This document shows positions 7,699-17,170 of a stretch of 64,000 bases of DNA, one piece after another; position 1 is the stretch's first letter; the number at the start of each line of letters is the position of its first letter. This stretch comes from an uncultured Poribacteria bacterium. Lineage in GTDB: Bacteria > Poribacteria > WGA-4E > WGA-3G. The notes under the pieces are model-generated. The model made no database searches. It was given only the letters and a program-made list of their open reading frames with translations, and was not told where the DNA came from. A program made the position numbers and the translations under genes. Where the stretch lies: assembly GCA_958295855.1 (NCBI GenBank), contig OY282383.1, forward strand, positions 2,646,481-2,710,480, given 5' to 3'.

Positions 7699-10600
7699 TT
7701 AAATCCGCTTGATAACAACAAGTGTCAGATCGTCGTACTGTTCTGCTTCACCGACAAAGTTGTGGACATCTTCAACAATATGTTGAATTACCTCTTCCGC
7801 ACTGGCCTCGCTAGGAATTTGCGAAATCAACTGCCCGGCGCGCTCGCTACCATACATCTCTTCCTCCGCGTTGAGGGCTTCAATGAGCCCGTCGGTATGG
7901 AAGATAAGGATATCGCCCTCCGCTAAATCAAAGGTAACCGATTCATATTCAACCCTTTTCATGCTACCGAGAGGGAGGTCGCTATTTTCGATTTCAGTGA
8001 TCTCCGTTCCCCGTTTGAGAATGGGATAAGGTTGCCCGCCGTTGGCATAGTCAATCCGTTTCTTGTCTTCATCAAGAACTGCCAGGTTGACTGCAATAAA
8101 GCTGGAGCCGTACATCCGCGGGGCTAACCCTGCATTGAGGTCGGTTAGAATAACATCAGCATCGGATTTGAAGCGTGCGACTTCATGCAACATTCCGTTT
8201 GTCAGCACTGCATTCATTGCGCCGCGTAGGCCCTTCCCTGCTGCGTCCGCGACTGCAATGGCGGTTTGTCCGTTCGCGACAGGCAGGTAATCGTAGAAGT
8301 CGCCTCCCACCTGTGTTGCCGGTACCGACATCCCTGCAACATCGAACCCTTTCGTATCCGGTGCCTCGGTGGGCAAGAGTGCCATTTGGATGTTTTGTGC
8401 TTCATTCAATTCCGCGCGAATTCGCTGGACTTCAGCCATCTCCTTTTCACGCATTTCTGCTCGTAATTGTGCGGTGTGTCGCCGGTTTATGAGCAATCGA
8501 GCCAATAAAGAAATGACTGCGGTGATGAAGAGGAACGTCGGCAGATGGGTTCGCCATTGCGCCCAGACAGGGGGTAGCACAGTAAAGTTCAATGCTGCAG
8601 GCTGTTGCGTGTAGGGCCACCCTTCGTGAAGTGCTTTAATCAGGAAGGTGTAAGTGCCAGCTTTCATCCCCGTGTACTGGATTTGCAATGAGCCGTCTTG
8701 GGATAAAAGATTCTGAACAACGCCGCCTTTGTACGATAAAGGTTCATGTGCCACTTTCACTGAGGAAGGGTTCGTCCACTCGCTCGTTGGAATACCCGCA
8801 CCAACTGTTAAAAATGAGACAGTTTCGGCGGAAATGTTTGTCCACTCGTTCGTGTCAAGCCCGATAAGTTTAAATTGGTAGGCGAGTTTCTCACGAAGCG
8901 GACTAATACCTTGGAAATTGAAGGTGATATCCCGGGCCCTTGCGGGTAGGACTAAATTCGTTGAGAGCTGGGTATAAGGTTTGTCAGCCGCTACGGAGGT
9001 TAACCGACAGAAGGGGAGTTCGCCGCGCGTAGGTTCGTACTGGGTGGCACCCCCTTCCGTTGCAAACCAGATGTCTTTCTGTTCGGATTCGTGAAGCTTA
9101 GAGACATTGTTATGCTCAAGCCCATCTTTTGTTGTAATAGCATAGAAGGTTTCGCCATCGTAACGCACGACACCGCCGCCCCACGTCGCAAACCAAATGT
9201 TTCCCCAACTGTCCTCCATCACATCTCGCACATCGTCAACAAGAAACCCATCTGTAGTGGTATATGTTCTTAGAGACTCCCCATCGTATCTGACGGCCCC
9301 CTGGGATGTGGCTAACCACAGCACGCCTGCCTGAGAAACCAGCGTGGCTTGGACCGGGGCAATGTCAGCAGTTTCATCGGAGATGAGCTGTGTACCCTGG
9401 TATGTCTTAAGGCTATCTGAAAAGATAAAAGTTATCCGGTCGGATTCCCCCGAACGCGGCGGCGTGCCGTTAGCAGCCTCGTCACGGACGGTGTCTCCCT
9501 TGTTGAGCTGCTGTTCTGTGGGGCTCTGCCACACTGCAAGGGGTACTGAACTAAAAACCTCATTAAGTTCAGTCGTTTTTCCCCCGTTCTCGTCAATCCA
9601 GTGTATTAACTTTCCGGCTGCAGCATTGAAAAACCATTTGACTTTCGAGTCAGTTTTCAGCAGAACTGATGCGTTAAAGGAGAGAATTTCCGGCCGAATT
9701 TGGATGCGCTGCTGTGTTGAAGCATCAAGGCTTTTCGGATAGCGTCTTACCTCTCCGTTCTCTAAGTGGCACCACAACCGTCCTTGGGCATCCCTGTGAA
9801 GGGCAGTGATAGCCGAAGGCGCGTGGTTCATCCGCCGCGTTGTTTGAAAGAGAATTCTAAGGAATCCTGTTTTGGAAAGCCAGCGCAACCCTGTTGCATC
9901 GGGTTTGAAAAGCCAACCGCCTAAAGCAATCCATGGGTGTTCCCCTTCGGAGACAAGAACATCAGGATTGCTATGCAACCTTTCACCACCAGGGCCAACT
10001 TCTGTGCTGATAGAGATAGAAATTTGGTCAAATTTTCCGTTTGCGTACCGGAAAAAGGTATATCGTGTTGAGCTGCGTCGTTGTACAGGTTCCTCAACAA
10101 ACCAGACGTGCCCTGCAACTTCAAAAATCTTTACAATCTCAGTACGGCGGGGCTGAGCACTGGCGACAAAGGTGTTTTGGCCCGGGGTTAACTGATGCAG
10201 GCGAAGTTCTTTCAATTCGGCATTGTACAGTGCAACACCGCCTAGCACACTGAACCAGAGGTGTCCGTTGCTGTCCTCATACATCAGCCGCACTCTGTTG
10301 CTGCCGAGTCCAGAGCGAGGGGTATAATTCACCATTGCCGGGATTGGGTCGAATACAGTGATGCCGTTATCGTGTCCAAACCACAATTTGCCATCCACTG
10401 CTTCAAAAATCGTCTGGATGCGGTCGCTTCCAAGGCCATCATCAGCACGGTAGGTAGTTGGCGTAAGGTTAAGGTTGCTGTTGTATCGATGCGCGCCGCG
10501 TTCGTTAGCGAACCATAGATTTCCCAATGCGTCCTCAATTTCAAAGAATCCACGCAGATTTTCGCGAGCGTTCTGTTCGTTGCTTGCGACGGTTTTTAGT

Positions 10601-11631
10601 CCATGAAGGCGTGTGCCATCCCACCATCTTAAAAGGTGCCCATCGCTAAACCAAATTCTCCCTTGCGTGTCACTCTGGATTGACACTTTGTTTTCCAAGG
10701 AGAAGGAGCTCCTGCCTGGCTGTCTGGGTCTTGTTCTTCTGCGCCGATTCGATCTAGCCCCAGCACCTGTCCGGGAGGCAGGCAGAATCTGCTCAAATGT
10801 TTGGCCGTCAAAGCGTAGGAGGAGATCTTCGCCACCAAACCAGAGATTCCCGGAGGCATCTTGGGTTATCGCGCGAATTGTGCCCTCGGAGTGAAGATTC
10901 TGCATGTCTGGTTGCGTGAGTCTGGAGGTAGGTAGCAAACTCAGAATTAACGCTTTTTCGCCATCACTGCCGCCTAGCCAGAGTGTTCCGTCTTGACTTT
11001 CAAAGATAACATGTATTGTTGAAGTAGCAGAGCGAATCGGATTCGCCCCTACGATTTGGATAGGTTGAGGATGCGGCGGGTGCTGAACTCCCGCAGTGGT
11101 GTACCTGATTAAACGGTGGCTTTTACCAACAATTATGTCCCCCTGCCGGTCAACGATGAGCCAATTTCCGGTGCCAATATTTTTAATGAAAGCACCATCA
11201 AACCGACTAATCCTGCCTTCGTTTTCTGAAGGGACCCGGCTAAGAAACCAGATATGTCCCCACTTATCCTCGACGATTTGTAAGGTGTGGCCGAGCAAAG
11301 CCCCAGGTTCAACGGTAACGACGTTTTTCGGGCCCCACTCTGATGTTGTCGAGAGCATTGATGCCTGTACATCTGTCGAGCCTTCCGGAACGCCAGAGTA
11401 CGAGACAAAATTTTTACCATCAAAACGGCTTACACCACCCAGGTGTGAGCCAAACCAGAGCCCGCCTCGGCTGTCCTGAAAAATAACCGGAACAATGGGA
11501 CCTACTAGGCCATCTGCGACAGTGTAGGTTTGCATCTGCTCGACACCCACAGCAATGTCTACAAAAACGATGCAAAAGCAGAGAATAAAGATGAAAACAA
11601 CGTCTTTTATATTTATCATGATCTTTTGCAT
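7699..11631 (-). CDS. Sensor propeller protein with SpoIIE-type PP2C phosphatase output
   Basis: 1310 residues, ATG at 11631 with GGAGGAGG upstream. An N-terminal hydrophobic segment (signal or anchor) is followed by about 14 two-component-regulator propeller repeats (patterns such as DSRGGLWFGSHLGGVSRFDG), forming periplasmic seven-bladed propellers. A Y_Y_Y-type beta domain lies at ~890-1010, a membrane helix at ~1022-1040, a coiled coil (REKEMAEVQRIRAELNEAQ) and then the SpoIIE/RsbU phosphatase domain with GGDFYDY near 1107 and DAAGKG. It probably senses an external ligand and dephosphorylates an anti-sigma-factor antagonist in the cytoplasm. No histidine kinase or DNA-binding domain is present. 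An arginine-rich stretch near residues 285-310 interrupts the propeller and looks like an insertion. Confidence 0.88.
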   Translation of the reverse strand: MQKIMINIKDVVFIFILCFCIVFVDIAVGVEQMQTYTVADGLVGPIVPVIFQDSRGGLWFGSHLGGVSRFDGKNFVSYSGVPEGSTDVQASMLSTTSEWGPKNVVTVEPGALLGHTLQIVEDKWGHIWFLSRVPSENEGRISRFDGAFIKNIGTGNWLIVDRQGDIIVGKSHRLIRYTTAGVQHPPHPQPIQIVGANPIRSATSTIHVIFESQDGTLWLGGSDGEKALILSLLPTSRLTQPDMQNLHSEGTIRAITQDASGNLWFGGEDLLLRFDGQTFEQILPASRTGAGARSNRRRRTRPRQPGRSSFSLENKVSIQSDTQGRIWFSDGHLLRWWDGTRLHGLKTVASNEQNARENLRGFFEIEDALGNLWFANERGAHRYNSNLNLTPTTYRADDGLGSDRIQTIFEAVDGKLWFGHDNGITVFDPIPAMVNYTPRSGLGSNRVRLMYEDSNGHLWFSVLGGVALYNAELKELRLHQLTPGQNTFVASAQPRRTEIVKIFEVAGHVWFVEEPVQRRSSTRYTFFRYANGKFDQISISISTEVGPGGERLHSNPDVLVSEGEHPWIALGGWLFKPDATGLRWLSKTGFLRILFQTTRRMNHAPSAITALHRDAQGRLWCHLENGEVRRYPKSLDASTQQRIQIRPEILSFNASVLLKTDSKVKWFFNAAAGKLIHWIDENGGKTTELNEVFSSVPLAVWQSPTEQQLNKGDTVRDEAANGTPPRSGESDRITFIFSDSLKTYQGTQLISDETADIAPVQATLVSQAGVLWLATSQGAVRYDGESLRTYTTTDGFLVDDVRDVMEDSWGNIWFATWGGGVVRYDGETFYAITTKDGLEHNNVSKLHESEQKDIWFATEGGATQYEPTRGELPFCRLTSVAADKPYTQLSTNLVLPARARDITFNFQGISPLREKLAYQFKLIGLDTNEWTNISAETVSFLTVGAGIPTSEWTNPSSVKVAHEPLSYKGGVVQNLLSQDGSLQIQYTGMKAGTYTFLIKALHEGWPYTQQPAALNFTVLPPVWAQWRTHLPTFLFITAVISLLARLLINRRHTAQLRAEMREKEMAEVQRIRAELNEAQNIQMALLPTEAPDTKGFDVAGMSVPATQVGGDFYDYLPVANGQTAIAVADAAGKGLRGAMNAVLTNGMLHEVARFKSDADVILTDLNAGLAPRMYGSSFIAVNLAVLDEDKKRIDYANGGQPYPILKRGTEITEIENSDLPLGSMKRVEYESVTFDLAEGDILIFHTDGLIEALNAEEEMYGSERAGQLISQIPSEASAEEVIQHIVEDVHNFVGEAEQYDDLTLVVIKRI

Positions 11632-11655
11632 GGAACCTCCTCCAATATCGATGAA

Positions 11656-12840
11656 TTAAAGGGAACTTGCTGAAAAATCGCGAAGTCGAGAGATTGCCTT
11701 TTCAATAACCTCATCAGGATAAGTGAGGGAAATACGGAAATAGCCTTCGCTCCACTGCCCATAGCCGAGTCCAGGTGTCACAACAACGCCCGCCTCTTCA
11801 AGCAGTGCTGTTGCAAACGCACGACTGGAGCCGTTGAACCGCGGTGGCACAGGTGCCCAAACGTACATTGTCGCCTTTGGCTTTTCAAGGGCCCACCCGC
11901 TTTGTGTCAGTGCCTCTACCACCATATCTCGGCGTTTTTGATAAACGGCGTTCAGGGCTGGTGTGATTTCCTCAGCCATCGAGAGTGCTGTCGCTCCGGC
12001 GAATTGAAGGGCGCGGAGCGAACCGTTATCAATATTGTCTTTAACCGCTTTTACTGCGCCAACAACTGTTGGATTGCCGACAACAAATCCCAATCGCCAT
12101 CCTGTCATATTAAAGGCTTTGCTTAATGAAAAGAATTCAACGGCAACCTCGTCAGCGCCCTCTACCTGTAAAATACTCGGCGAACGATAGCCGTCGTAGG
12201 TATTTTCACTATAGGCGTTGTCATGCGCGATGAGGATGCTGTTTTGTCGTCCAAATTCAACGGCGCGCGCAAAAAAATCTAGGTCGGCAGTTGCTGTCGT
12301 CGGATTATTGGGATAGTTAATCCAAAGCACCTTGGCGAGGCGTTTCACTTCATCAGGGATTGCGTCAAAATCCACATAGAAATTGTTTTCTCGCAGGAGC
12401 GGCGCATAGTAGGAGGTCGCGCTGGCAAAGACATGCCCTATATTATAGGTAGGGTAGCCTGGGCTCGCGGCAATGCCAATATCGCCGGGATTGAGGATGC
12501 CTAATGCCATTTTGACAATCGCATCTTTACTGCCGAGCGTTGGCACTATTTGTTCCTCGGACAACGAAACACCGTAGCGGTGTTGATAGAAGTCACAAAC
12601 TGCCTGTGGAAAATCGGCAACCGGGTTGTCACAACCGTAACGGTGCCGGTCCGGGTCTGCCGGGTTTTGGATTGCGCGACACAAGGTTTCTACGACCGGA
12701 TCTGGTGTTGGAATATCCGGATCGCCGATACCGAGGCTAATCACATCAACGCCTCGCGCTTTGGTGGCTGCCATTTTTTGGCGCAAATCTACAAACAGAT
12801 AGGGTGGAAGTTTCTGTAAACGTTCTGCAACTGTAATCAA
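11656..12840 (-). CDS. dapL: LL-diaminopimelate aminotransferase (class I/II aminotransferase)
   Basis: 394 residues. It converts tetrahydrodipicolinate directly to LL-diaminopimelate with glutamate as amino donor, bypassing the acylated DapD/C/E route to lysine and peptidoglycan. The PLP lysine is K241 in SLSKAFNMTGWRLGF, and NYPNNPTT lies near 175-182. The N-terminal run RLQKLPPYLF and SLGIGDPD fit the DapL family. The start is a TTG at 12840 with AGGAG about 11 bases upstream; family conservation runs up to it and no nearby ATG fits better. dapB lies 3 kb upstream on the same strand, which supports the diaminopimelate role. Other class I aminotransferases of this fold are possible but less likely. 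Confidence 0.82.
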   Translation of the reverse strand: MITVAERLQKLPPYLFVDLRQKMAATKARGVDVISLGIGDPDIPTPDPVVETLCRAIQNPADPDRHRYGCDNPVADFPQAVCDFYQHRYGVSLSEEQIVPTLGSKDAIVKMALGILNPGDIGIAASPGYPTYNIGHVFASATSYYAPLLRENNFYVDFDAIPDEVKRLAKVLWINYPNNPTTATADLDFFARAVEFGRQNSILIAHDNAYSENTYDGYRSPSILQVEGADEVAVEFFSLSKAFNMTGWRLGFVVGNPTVVGAVKAVKDNIDNGSLRALQFAGATALSMAEEITPALNAVYQKRRDMVVEALTQSGWALEKPKATMYVWAPVPPRFNGSSRAFATALLEEAGVVVTPGLGYGQWSEGYFRISLTYPDEVIEKAISRLRDFSASSL

Positions 12841-12948
12841 AATAGTTCTTTCTCCTTTTTCGTATCACCGCAGCACCAGGAAGTTTTTGACGTATCTAAA
12901 TCAAGAGGCAGCTGGAAACCAGGTATTTTGCTCTACAACGAAACGGCG

Positions 12949-13692
12949 TTATTTGAGTTGAAGGATTGCCTGTTGCGCGTCGTTGAGTTGAGTCATAACG
13001 TTTGGACTAAAATGCAAGCCTTGACCGCCCCAGTCTGGCATATAACCGATGCTATAACAGTAGTAGAGCGTCCGACGCGGCTTGCCGGAAGCATTGATGA
13101 CAGAACCGTGTGTGAGTGCTTCTGTGAAGATAATAGCATCTCCAGCCTTCGCGGGGATGGGCGTGAGCACGGGATTTTCATCAGGATGACTTCCCCACGG
13201 CTTCGGGAAATTGCTCTTATGGGCACCCGGTATAACGGCGAAGCACCCGTCCTCCACATCGCAATCAAGCATCGGGAAAACCGCCTTGGTTAACGTAGAG
13301 ACCATCTCTCCATTTCGACAGTGATATTGGCACTTCGGAATAATCGGTGTGCCGTGCATGTGTAGGCCGGTATAACCGCCGCCCCACCGGTAAATCGTGT
13401 AGGTATGATTGAGGCGGTAGGGCCCGCCGGTTACGCCTTCAACTACGTCCAACACCTCTGGCATGTCAACGAGCGCATTAAAGGTACTGTCTGCCTCCAA
13501 GATGTTGGATATATAGAGTTCTTTTTCTGTCCGCGTTGTGCCGAGGCACAACGGGGGCGGATAATCGGCAGGCGGCATGTTCTCGTACCGATCTAAGACG
13601 GTGTTGCACGCTTCAATCACTGCCTGTGGTACGACACCTTTTAGCACAATATAGCCTTGCAAGTCAAATAGATATTTTTGTTCGCCTGTCAT
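12949..13692 (-). CDS. Phytanoyl-CoA dioxygenase family protein (PhyH-like)
   Basis: 247 residues, ATG at 13692 preceded by AAGGAAG. It is related to Fe(II)/2-oxoglutarate dioxygenases of the PhyH family: a GYIVLKGV start, a central double-stranded beta helix, ALTHGSVIN with the distal His, and RRTLYY with the Arg that would bind 2-oxoglutarate. Where the family usually has HxD, this protein reads GLHMHGTP, so the metal-binding Asp is not obvious. It could hydroxylate a small molecule. Expansions of this family are typical of sponge-associated poribacteria. The substrate cannot be inferred. Confidence 0.75.
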   Translation of the reverse strand: MTGEQKYLFDLQGYIVLKGVVPQAVIEACNTVLDRYENMPPADYPPPLCLGTTRTEKELYISNILEADSTFNALVDMPEVLDVVEGVTGGPYRLNHTYTIYRWGGGYTGLHMHGTPIIPKCQYHCRNGEMVSTLTKAVFPMLDCDVEDGCFAVIPGAHKSNFPKPWGSHPDENPVLTPIPAKAGDAIIFTEALTHGSVINASGKPRRTLYYCYSIGYMPDWGGQGLHFSPNVMTQLNDAQQAILQLK

Positions 13693-13809
13693 AATGCTCT
13701 TCCTTGGAATAGTTGTCTACTCGTTGTCGATAGTCAGTTACAAGCGCGACCTTTGAAACGGAAATATCTTCTCTGAAAACTAAAAACCGAGCGGTGCGCT
13801 GTTGTCTGT

Positions 13810-15837
13810 TTACGGAACAGTTTGATATGTTAGAATTGTGCCGTATTGGCCAACCACCCATCCGCTGTGTGGCCCGCTCATGTGGATAGCTTTTAGATCC
13901 GTTCGAGTATCGGTTCGCTGGGGTCTCCAGTTATTACCACCATCCTTGGTGTGCAGGATGAGTCCTTTTTTTCCGACAACCCAACCTTCCGTTTCAGAAA
14001 TAAAAAACACGTCATCAAGGAAGTCTTCCGTGTGGCTATCTTGGCGAGCCCAGCTTTTCCCCCCATTGGCTGTGTGGAATATGGCTCCATTAATACCGAC
14101 AACCCAGCCCTTGTCTGGCGAAGCGAAGTAGACAGCATCTAACCAAATATTTTCGCGCAGCCCGAGTTTTGAAAGTTGACGGCTCAGTTTTGAAAACTTC
14201 CACTGTTTGCCTCCATCAACCGTGTGCAAAACCGTTCCAAAGAGCCCTACGGCCCAGCCTCGCAGTGCTGAGGTAAAGTGAATGTCAAAGAGATTAACCG
14301 TTGTTCCACTCTTTTGCAGTTGCCACGTTTTTCCGCCATTATCCGTATGGAGGATTTCTCCGCCGTTACCGACGCACCAACCTATCTGTTCATCTACAAA
14401 AAAGACAGAGAGCAACACTTGTCGTGTCTCCGCGGGTTGCCGTTGCCAAACACTTCCGCCATTTGTCGTATGCAGAATGACTCCCGCTTCTGCAACTGCC
14501 CACCCTTTTTGTGGTGTCACAAAGTGCGTTGCGCCGAAACACTCGGTAGTGCGGCTGTCTTGTGCTTGCCATGCGGTTCCGCCATTTCGGGTTTGCAGAA
14601 TCGCGCCTCGGTCACCGACAACGTACCCCTCATCCGCCGAAACGGCGCAGACTCCAACGAGGAGATGCGTGGGACTTGATTGTGATTCCCAGGTTACGCC
14701 GCCGTTGCGTGTGTGTAGAATCGTGCCGTTTTCACCCACTGCCCAACCGAGCTGCTTTGATACGAAGTCAACGCCTAGTAAGAGGGCATCCGCGCTGTTA
14801 TGAAAACGGGGCCCGCCGCGTTGATGTTTCCACTTTTCTTTTCCACCGGACGAGGTGTGGAGAATTACGCCTAAGTCGCCCACAATCCAGCCGTGCTGCA
14901 CATCTACGAAGTCAATATCGTAGAGCGTAAACGTGTGCAACGCTTCATTCCCGAGGTATTCTGGTTGCCTGTAACTCTCTTTATGCCGTTGATTACTGCC
15001 CTGCGTGACAAATTTCCACGTTTTTCCGCCATCGGTAGTCGCGAAAAGGCTGCGCCGATCCCCGACTACCCACCCTGTCATTCTGTCCACGAAGTGTACA
15101 CTGAATAGCGCAGGTTGAGTAGAGAATTGCACTTCCCAGGTTTGCCCGCCATCGTTCGTATGGTAGATGTATCCAGCATTCTCGCTATCCTCCGGTGTGT
15201 TGTAGGTAACAACCCATCCGTAGGTGTTGTCCACAAAATGGACACCTCGCAACGATTTTCTCCCGAATGCACTTCCATCAACCTTTGTAAACGTCTGCCC
15301 GCTATCCGTTGTTTTAAGCAGGGTGCCCCAATCGCCGACTATCCAGCCTGTCATTTCCGCAATAAAAACATCGTGCAGGTTATTTTGCGTGCCTGTTTCA
15401 AGGCGTTGCCACGTCTGCCCGCCATCCGCTGTGTGAATGAGAACGCCGCCTTCACCGACACACCACCCCTCGGATGCGGAGCGGCAATAGACTTTTCGCA
15501 AGGGCTTTCCGAAAACGCCGCTCGGCTGGCGTTGCCACGTCTGCCCGCCATCTCTTGTATGGAGGATGATGCTCTCCGCGCCTTCCCTAGCGGAGGTGTT
15601 TATACCCTCAAAATCTTCAAAGTCATGACGAGTCGCCACATCTTCCGCATTCCCAACTGCCCATCCATTCGTTTTGGAAATAAAGTGGACATCGTATAGG
15701 TGCGCGCTCCAATCACCCGCCATCACGGTTTTCCACTCGCCCTTCACATTCTCGGGGGCCTCTGCACAACCAAGTATACAGAGAATTGCAACAAGTTGCA
15801 AGTTATTGATGATTCTCAAAAAGGACTTCGCTGACAT
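13810..15837 (-). CDS. Ycf48/BNR-type beta-propeller lipoprotein
   Basis: About 675 residues made of repeats of roughly 45-50 residues, each with a GWAVG core and an ILHT.DGG.TW Asp-box, as in Ycf48/Hcf136 photosystem assembly factors and BNR proteins. At least twelve repeats can be counted. An ATG at 15858 exists, but AAAGGA lies eight bases before the second ATG at 15837, which gives the signal peptide MSAKSFLRIINNLQLVAILC and a lipobox-like ILGC; I prefer 15837. It overlaps the 3' end of dapB by 35 bases, so the two are probably co-transcribed. There is no photosynthesis here. A surface or periplasmic binding role is likely. Confidence 0.8.
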   Translation of the reverse strand: MSAKSFLRIINNLQLVAILCILGCAEAPENVKGEWKTVMAGDWSAHLYDVHFISKTNGWAVGNAEDVATRHDFEDFEGINTSAREGAESIILHTRDGGQTWQRQPSGVFGKPLRKVYCRSASEGWCVGEGGVLIHTADGGQTWQRLETGTQNNLHDVFIAEMTGWIVGDWGTLLKTTDSGQTFTKVDGSAFGRKSLRGVHFVDNTYGWVVTYNTPEDSENAGYIYHTNDGGQTWEVQFSTQPALFSVHFVDRMTGWVVGDRRSLFATTDGGKTWKFVTQGSNQRHKESYRQPEYLGNEALHTFTLYDIDFVDVQHGWIVGDLGVILHTSSGGKEKWKHQRGGPRFHNSADALLLGVDFVSKQLGWAVGENGTILHTRNGGVTWESQSSPTHLLVGVCAVSADEGYVVGDRGAILQTRNGGTAWQAQDSRTTECFGATHFVTPQKGWAVAEAGVILHTTNGGSVWQRQPAETRQVLLSVFFVDEQIGWCVGNGGEILHTDNGGKTWQLQKSGTTVNLFDIHFTSALRGWAVGLFGTVLHTVDGGKQWKFSKLSRQLSKLGLRENIWLDAVYFASPDKGWVVGINGAIFHTANGGKSWARQDSHTEDFLDDVFFISETEGWVVGKKGLILHTKDGGNNWRPQRTDTRTDLKAIHMSGPHSGWVVGQYGTILTYQTVP

Positions 15838-16612
15838 CGTGCAATCCTTTGGGAGCATCGACTACCCATCTTGCTGCGCGAATCGCGCCTTTCGCGAACG
15901 CCTCTGGACTGTGTGCACGGTGGACAACGCTTAACTGTTCACCTTCGGTTGCAAACAGCACCGTATGGTCGCCTGCGATGTCGCCCCCGCGAATTGCATG
16001 AATGCCAATTTGGTGCTGCGGGCGCGGCCCTATAATGCCGTGCCGGCCGTAGACACCTACTTCGGCTAAATCACGCCCTAGTGCCGCGGCAACCGTCTCC
16101 GCTAACCGAAGTGCAGTGCCACTGGGCGAGTCTGCCTTATGATTGTGATGTGCCTCTATCACCTCAATATTATAATCATCTCCGAGGGCTTTGGCAATTA
16201 ATTCCAATGCTTGGATCATGACGTTGACACCGAGGCTCATGTTCGGGGCCATCACACAGCGAATCTGCGATGCAAGCCCTTCTAAAGTCGCGAGTTCGTC
16301 GGGGTTAAACCCCGTTGTCGCGATTATCATCGCTTTATCGGCATCGACAACCTGTCGGAGATGCTGCAGGGTTGCTTCAGGCTTCGAGAATTCAATGACA
16401 ACGTCTGCACTTTCAAGCACATCGCTGAGCTCGCTTGTGATGGCTACTCCAACTTCGCCAATGCCTGCGACGACACCAGCATCGCTCCCGATTTGTGGAT
16501 GTTCGGGGTATTCAATCGCCCCCGCAAGTGCCATATCGGCTTGTTGGGCAATGCCTCGAATAATGAGCCGCCCCATACGGCCGCAAGCACCATTAATAAT
16601 TACACGAATCAT
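15803..16612 (-). CDS. dapB: 4-hydroxy-tetrahydrodipicolinate reductase
   Basis: 269 residues, the normal length. It reduces 4-hydroxy-tetrahydrodipicolinate with NAD(P)H in the diaminopimelate/lysine pathway. The nucleotide loop is INGACGRMGR (7-16), ATTGF lies near 98-102, and the catalytic motif EAHHNHKADSPSGTA contains H155, H156 and K159. ATG at 16612 with GAGGAAAG upstream. It precedes the Ycf48-like gene with overlap and shares a strand with dapL. Confidence 0.95.
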   Translation of the reverse strand: MIRVIINGACGRMGRLIIRGIAQQADMALAGAIEYPEHPQIGSDAGVVAGIGEVGVAITSELSDVLESADVVIEFSKPEATLQHLRQVVDADKAMIIATTGFNPDELATLEGLASQIRCVMAPNMSLGVNVMIQALELIAKALGDDYNIEVIEAHHNHKADSPSGTALRLAETVAAALGRDLAEVGVYGRHGIIGPRPQHQIGIHAIRGGDIAGDHTVLFATEGEQLSVVHRAHSPEAFAKGAIRAARWVVDAPKGLHDVSEVLFENHQ

Positions 16613-16677
16613 TAACTTTCCTCAGTAAAAAAACGGATACACGCCTACAACGCGCGTCTATAAGAATGTGTTGAACC

Positions 16678-16929
16678 TCACTTCAAAGTGAGCAGATAGG
16701 CCAAAAGGTCATGCATCTGCTGGATCGAAAGAATATCTGCGAAGTTTTCGGGCATAACGCCCGTTTGTGGGATGCTGCTCCTCCAATCCTTTTTGAAGTA
16801 AGTTGTCCATAACTTGCCTGATTTGTCAAGTATCTGCACCGTCTCTGTATCCTCATTTCCTCTGCGATGATACAGATAACGCTTCCTGCCGGTAACTTCC
16901 TTCTCATCTTTAGGGACGATAGTTAGCAT
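16678..16929 (-). pseudogene. Remnant resembling the C-terminus of a cytochrome c / haem-binding domain protein
   Basis: 83 residues ending VMPENFADILSIQQMHDLLAYLLTLK. This matches the usual end of the cytochrome-like domains that close many large planctomycete-type dehydrogenase proteins (a Met ligand in MPxxF, then a DLxAYLxxLK helix). The segment before it (VQILDKSGKLW) fits the same region. No CxxCH haem motif is present in the frame. The frame stays open upstream of the first ATG for a while without a convincing start. It is most likely the truncated 3' end of a lost gene; a small real protein is possible. Confidence 0.4.
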
Positions 16930-17067
16930 TTCATATTCAGGGACAATATAGGCGCTAGGTATTATTTTACCAAAAATCAGTTTTTGTGTAAACCCGAAAT
17001 TTTTCTCAGACGTTGGGAAGTCGCTGCACGCATTATAGGAAAATATGAAAACATAAGCGCACTCACC

Positions 17068-17097
17068 GGTAGGGGAGGTTTCCCAACCTCGCCGAGT
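17068..17097. repeat. Short dispersed palindrome, GAGGTTTCCCAACCTC type
   Basis: GAGGTT-tcc-AACCTC, flanked by GGTAGGG and GCCGAG. It lies in the 241-base gap between the cytochrome remnant and lipA, in which nothing else was seen. Confidence 0.5.
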
Positions 17098-17170
17098 GCT
17101 GTTAGAAAACTGTGCCTACGGTGTCAAAATAATTATGTGCTTTACGATAAAGCGGTTAGCCCGGCGAGTT

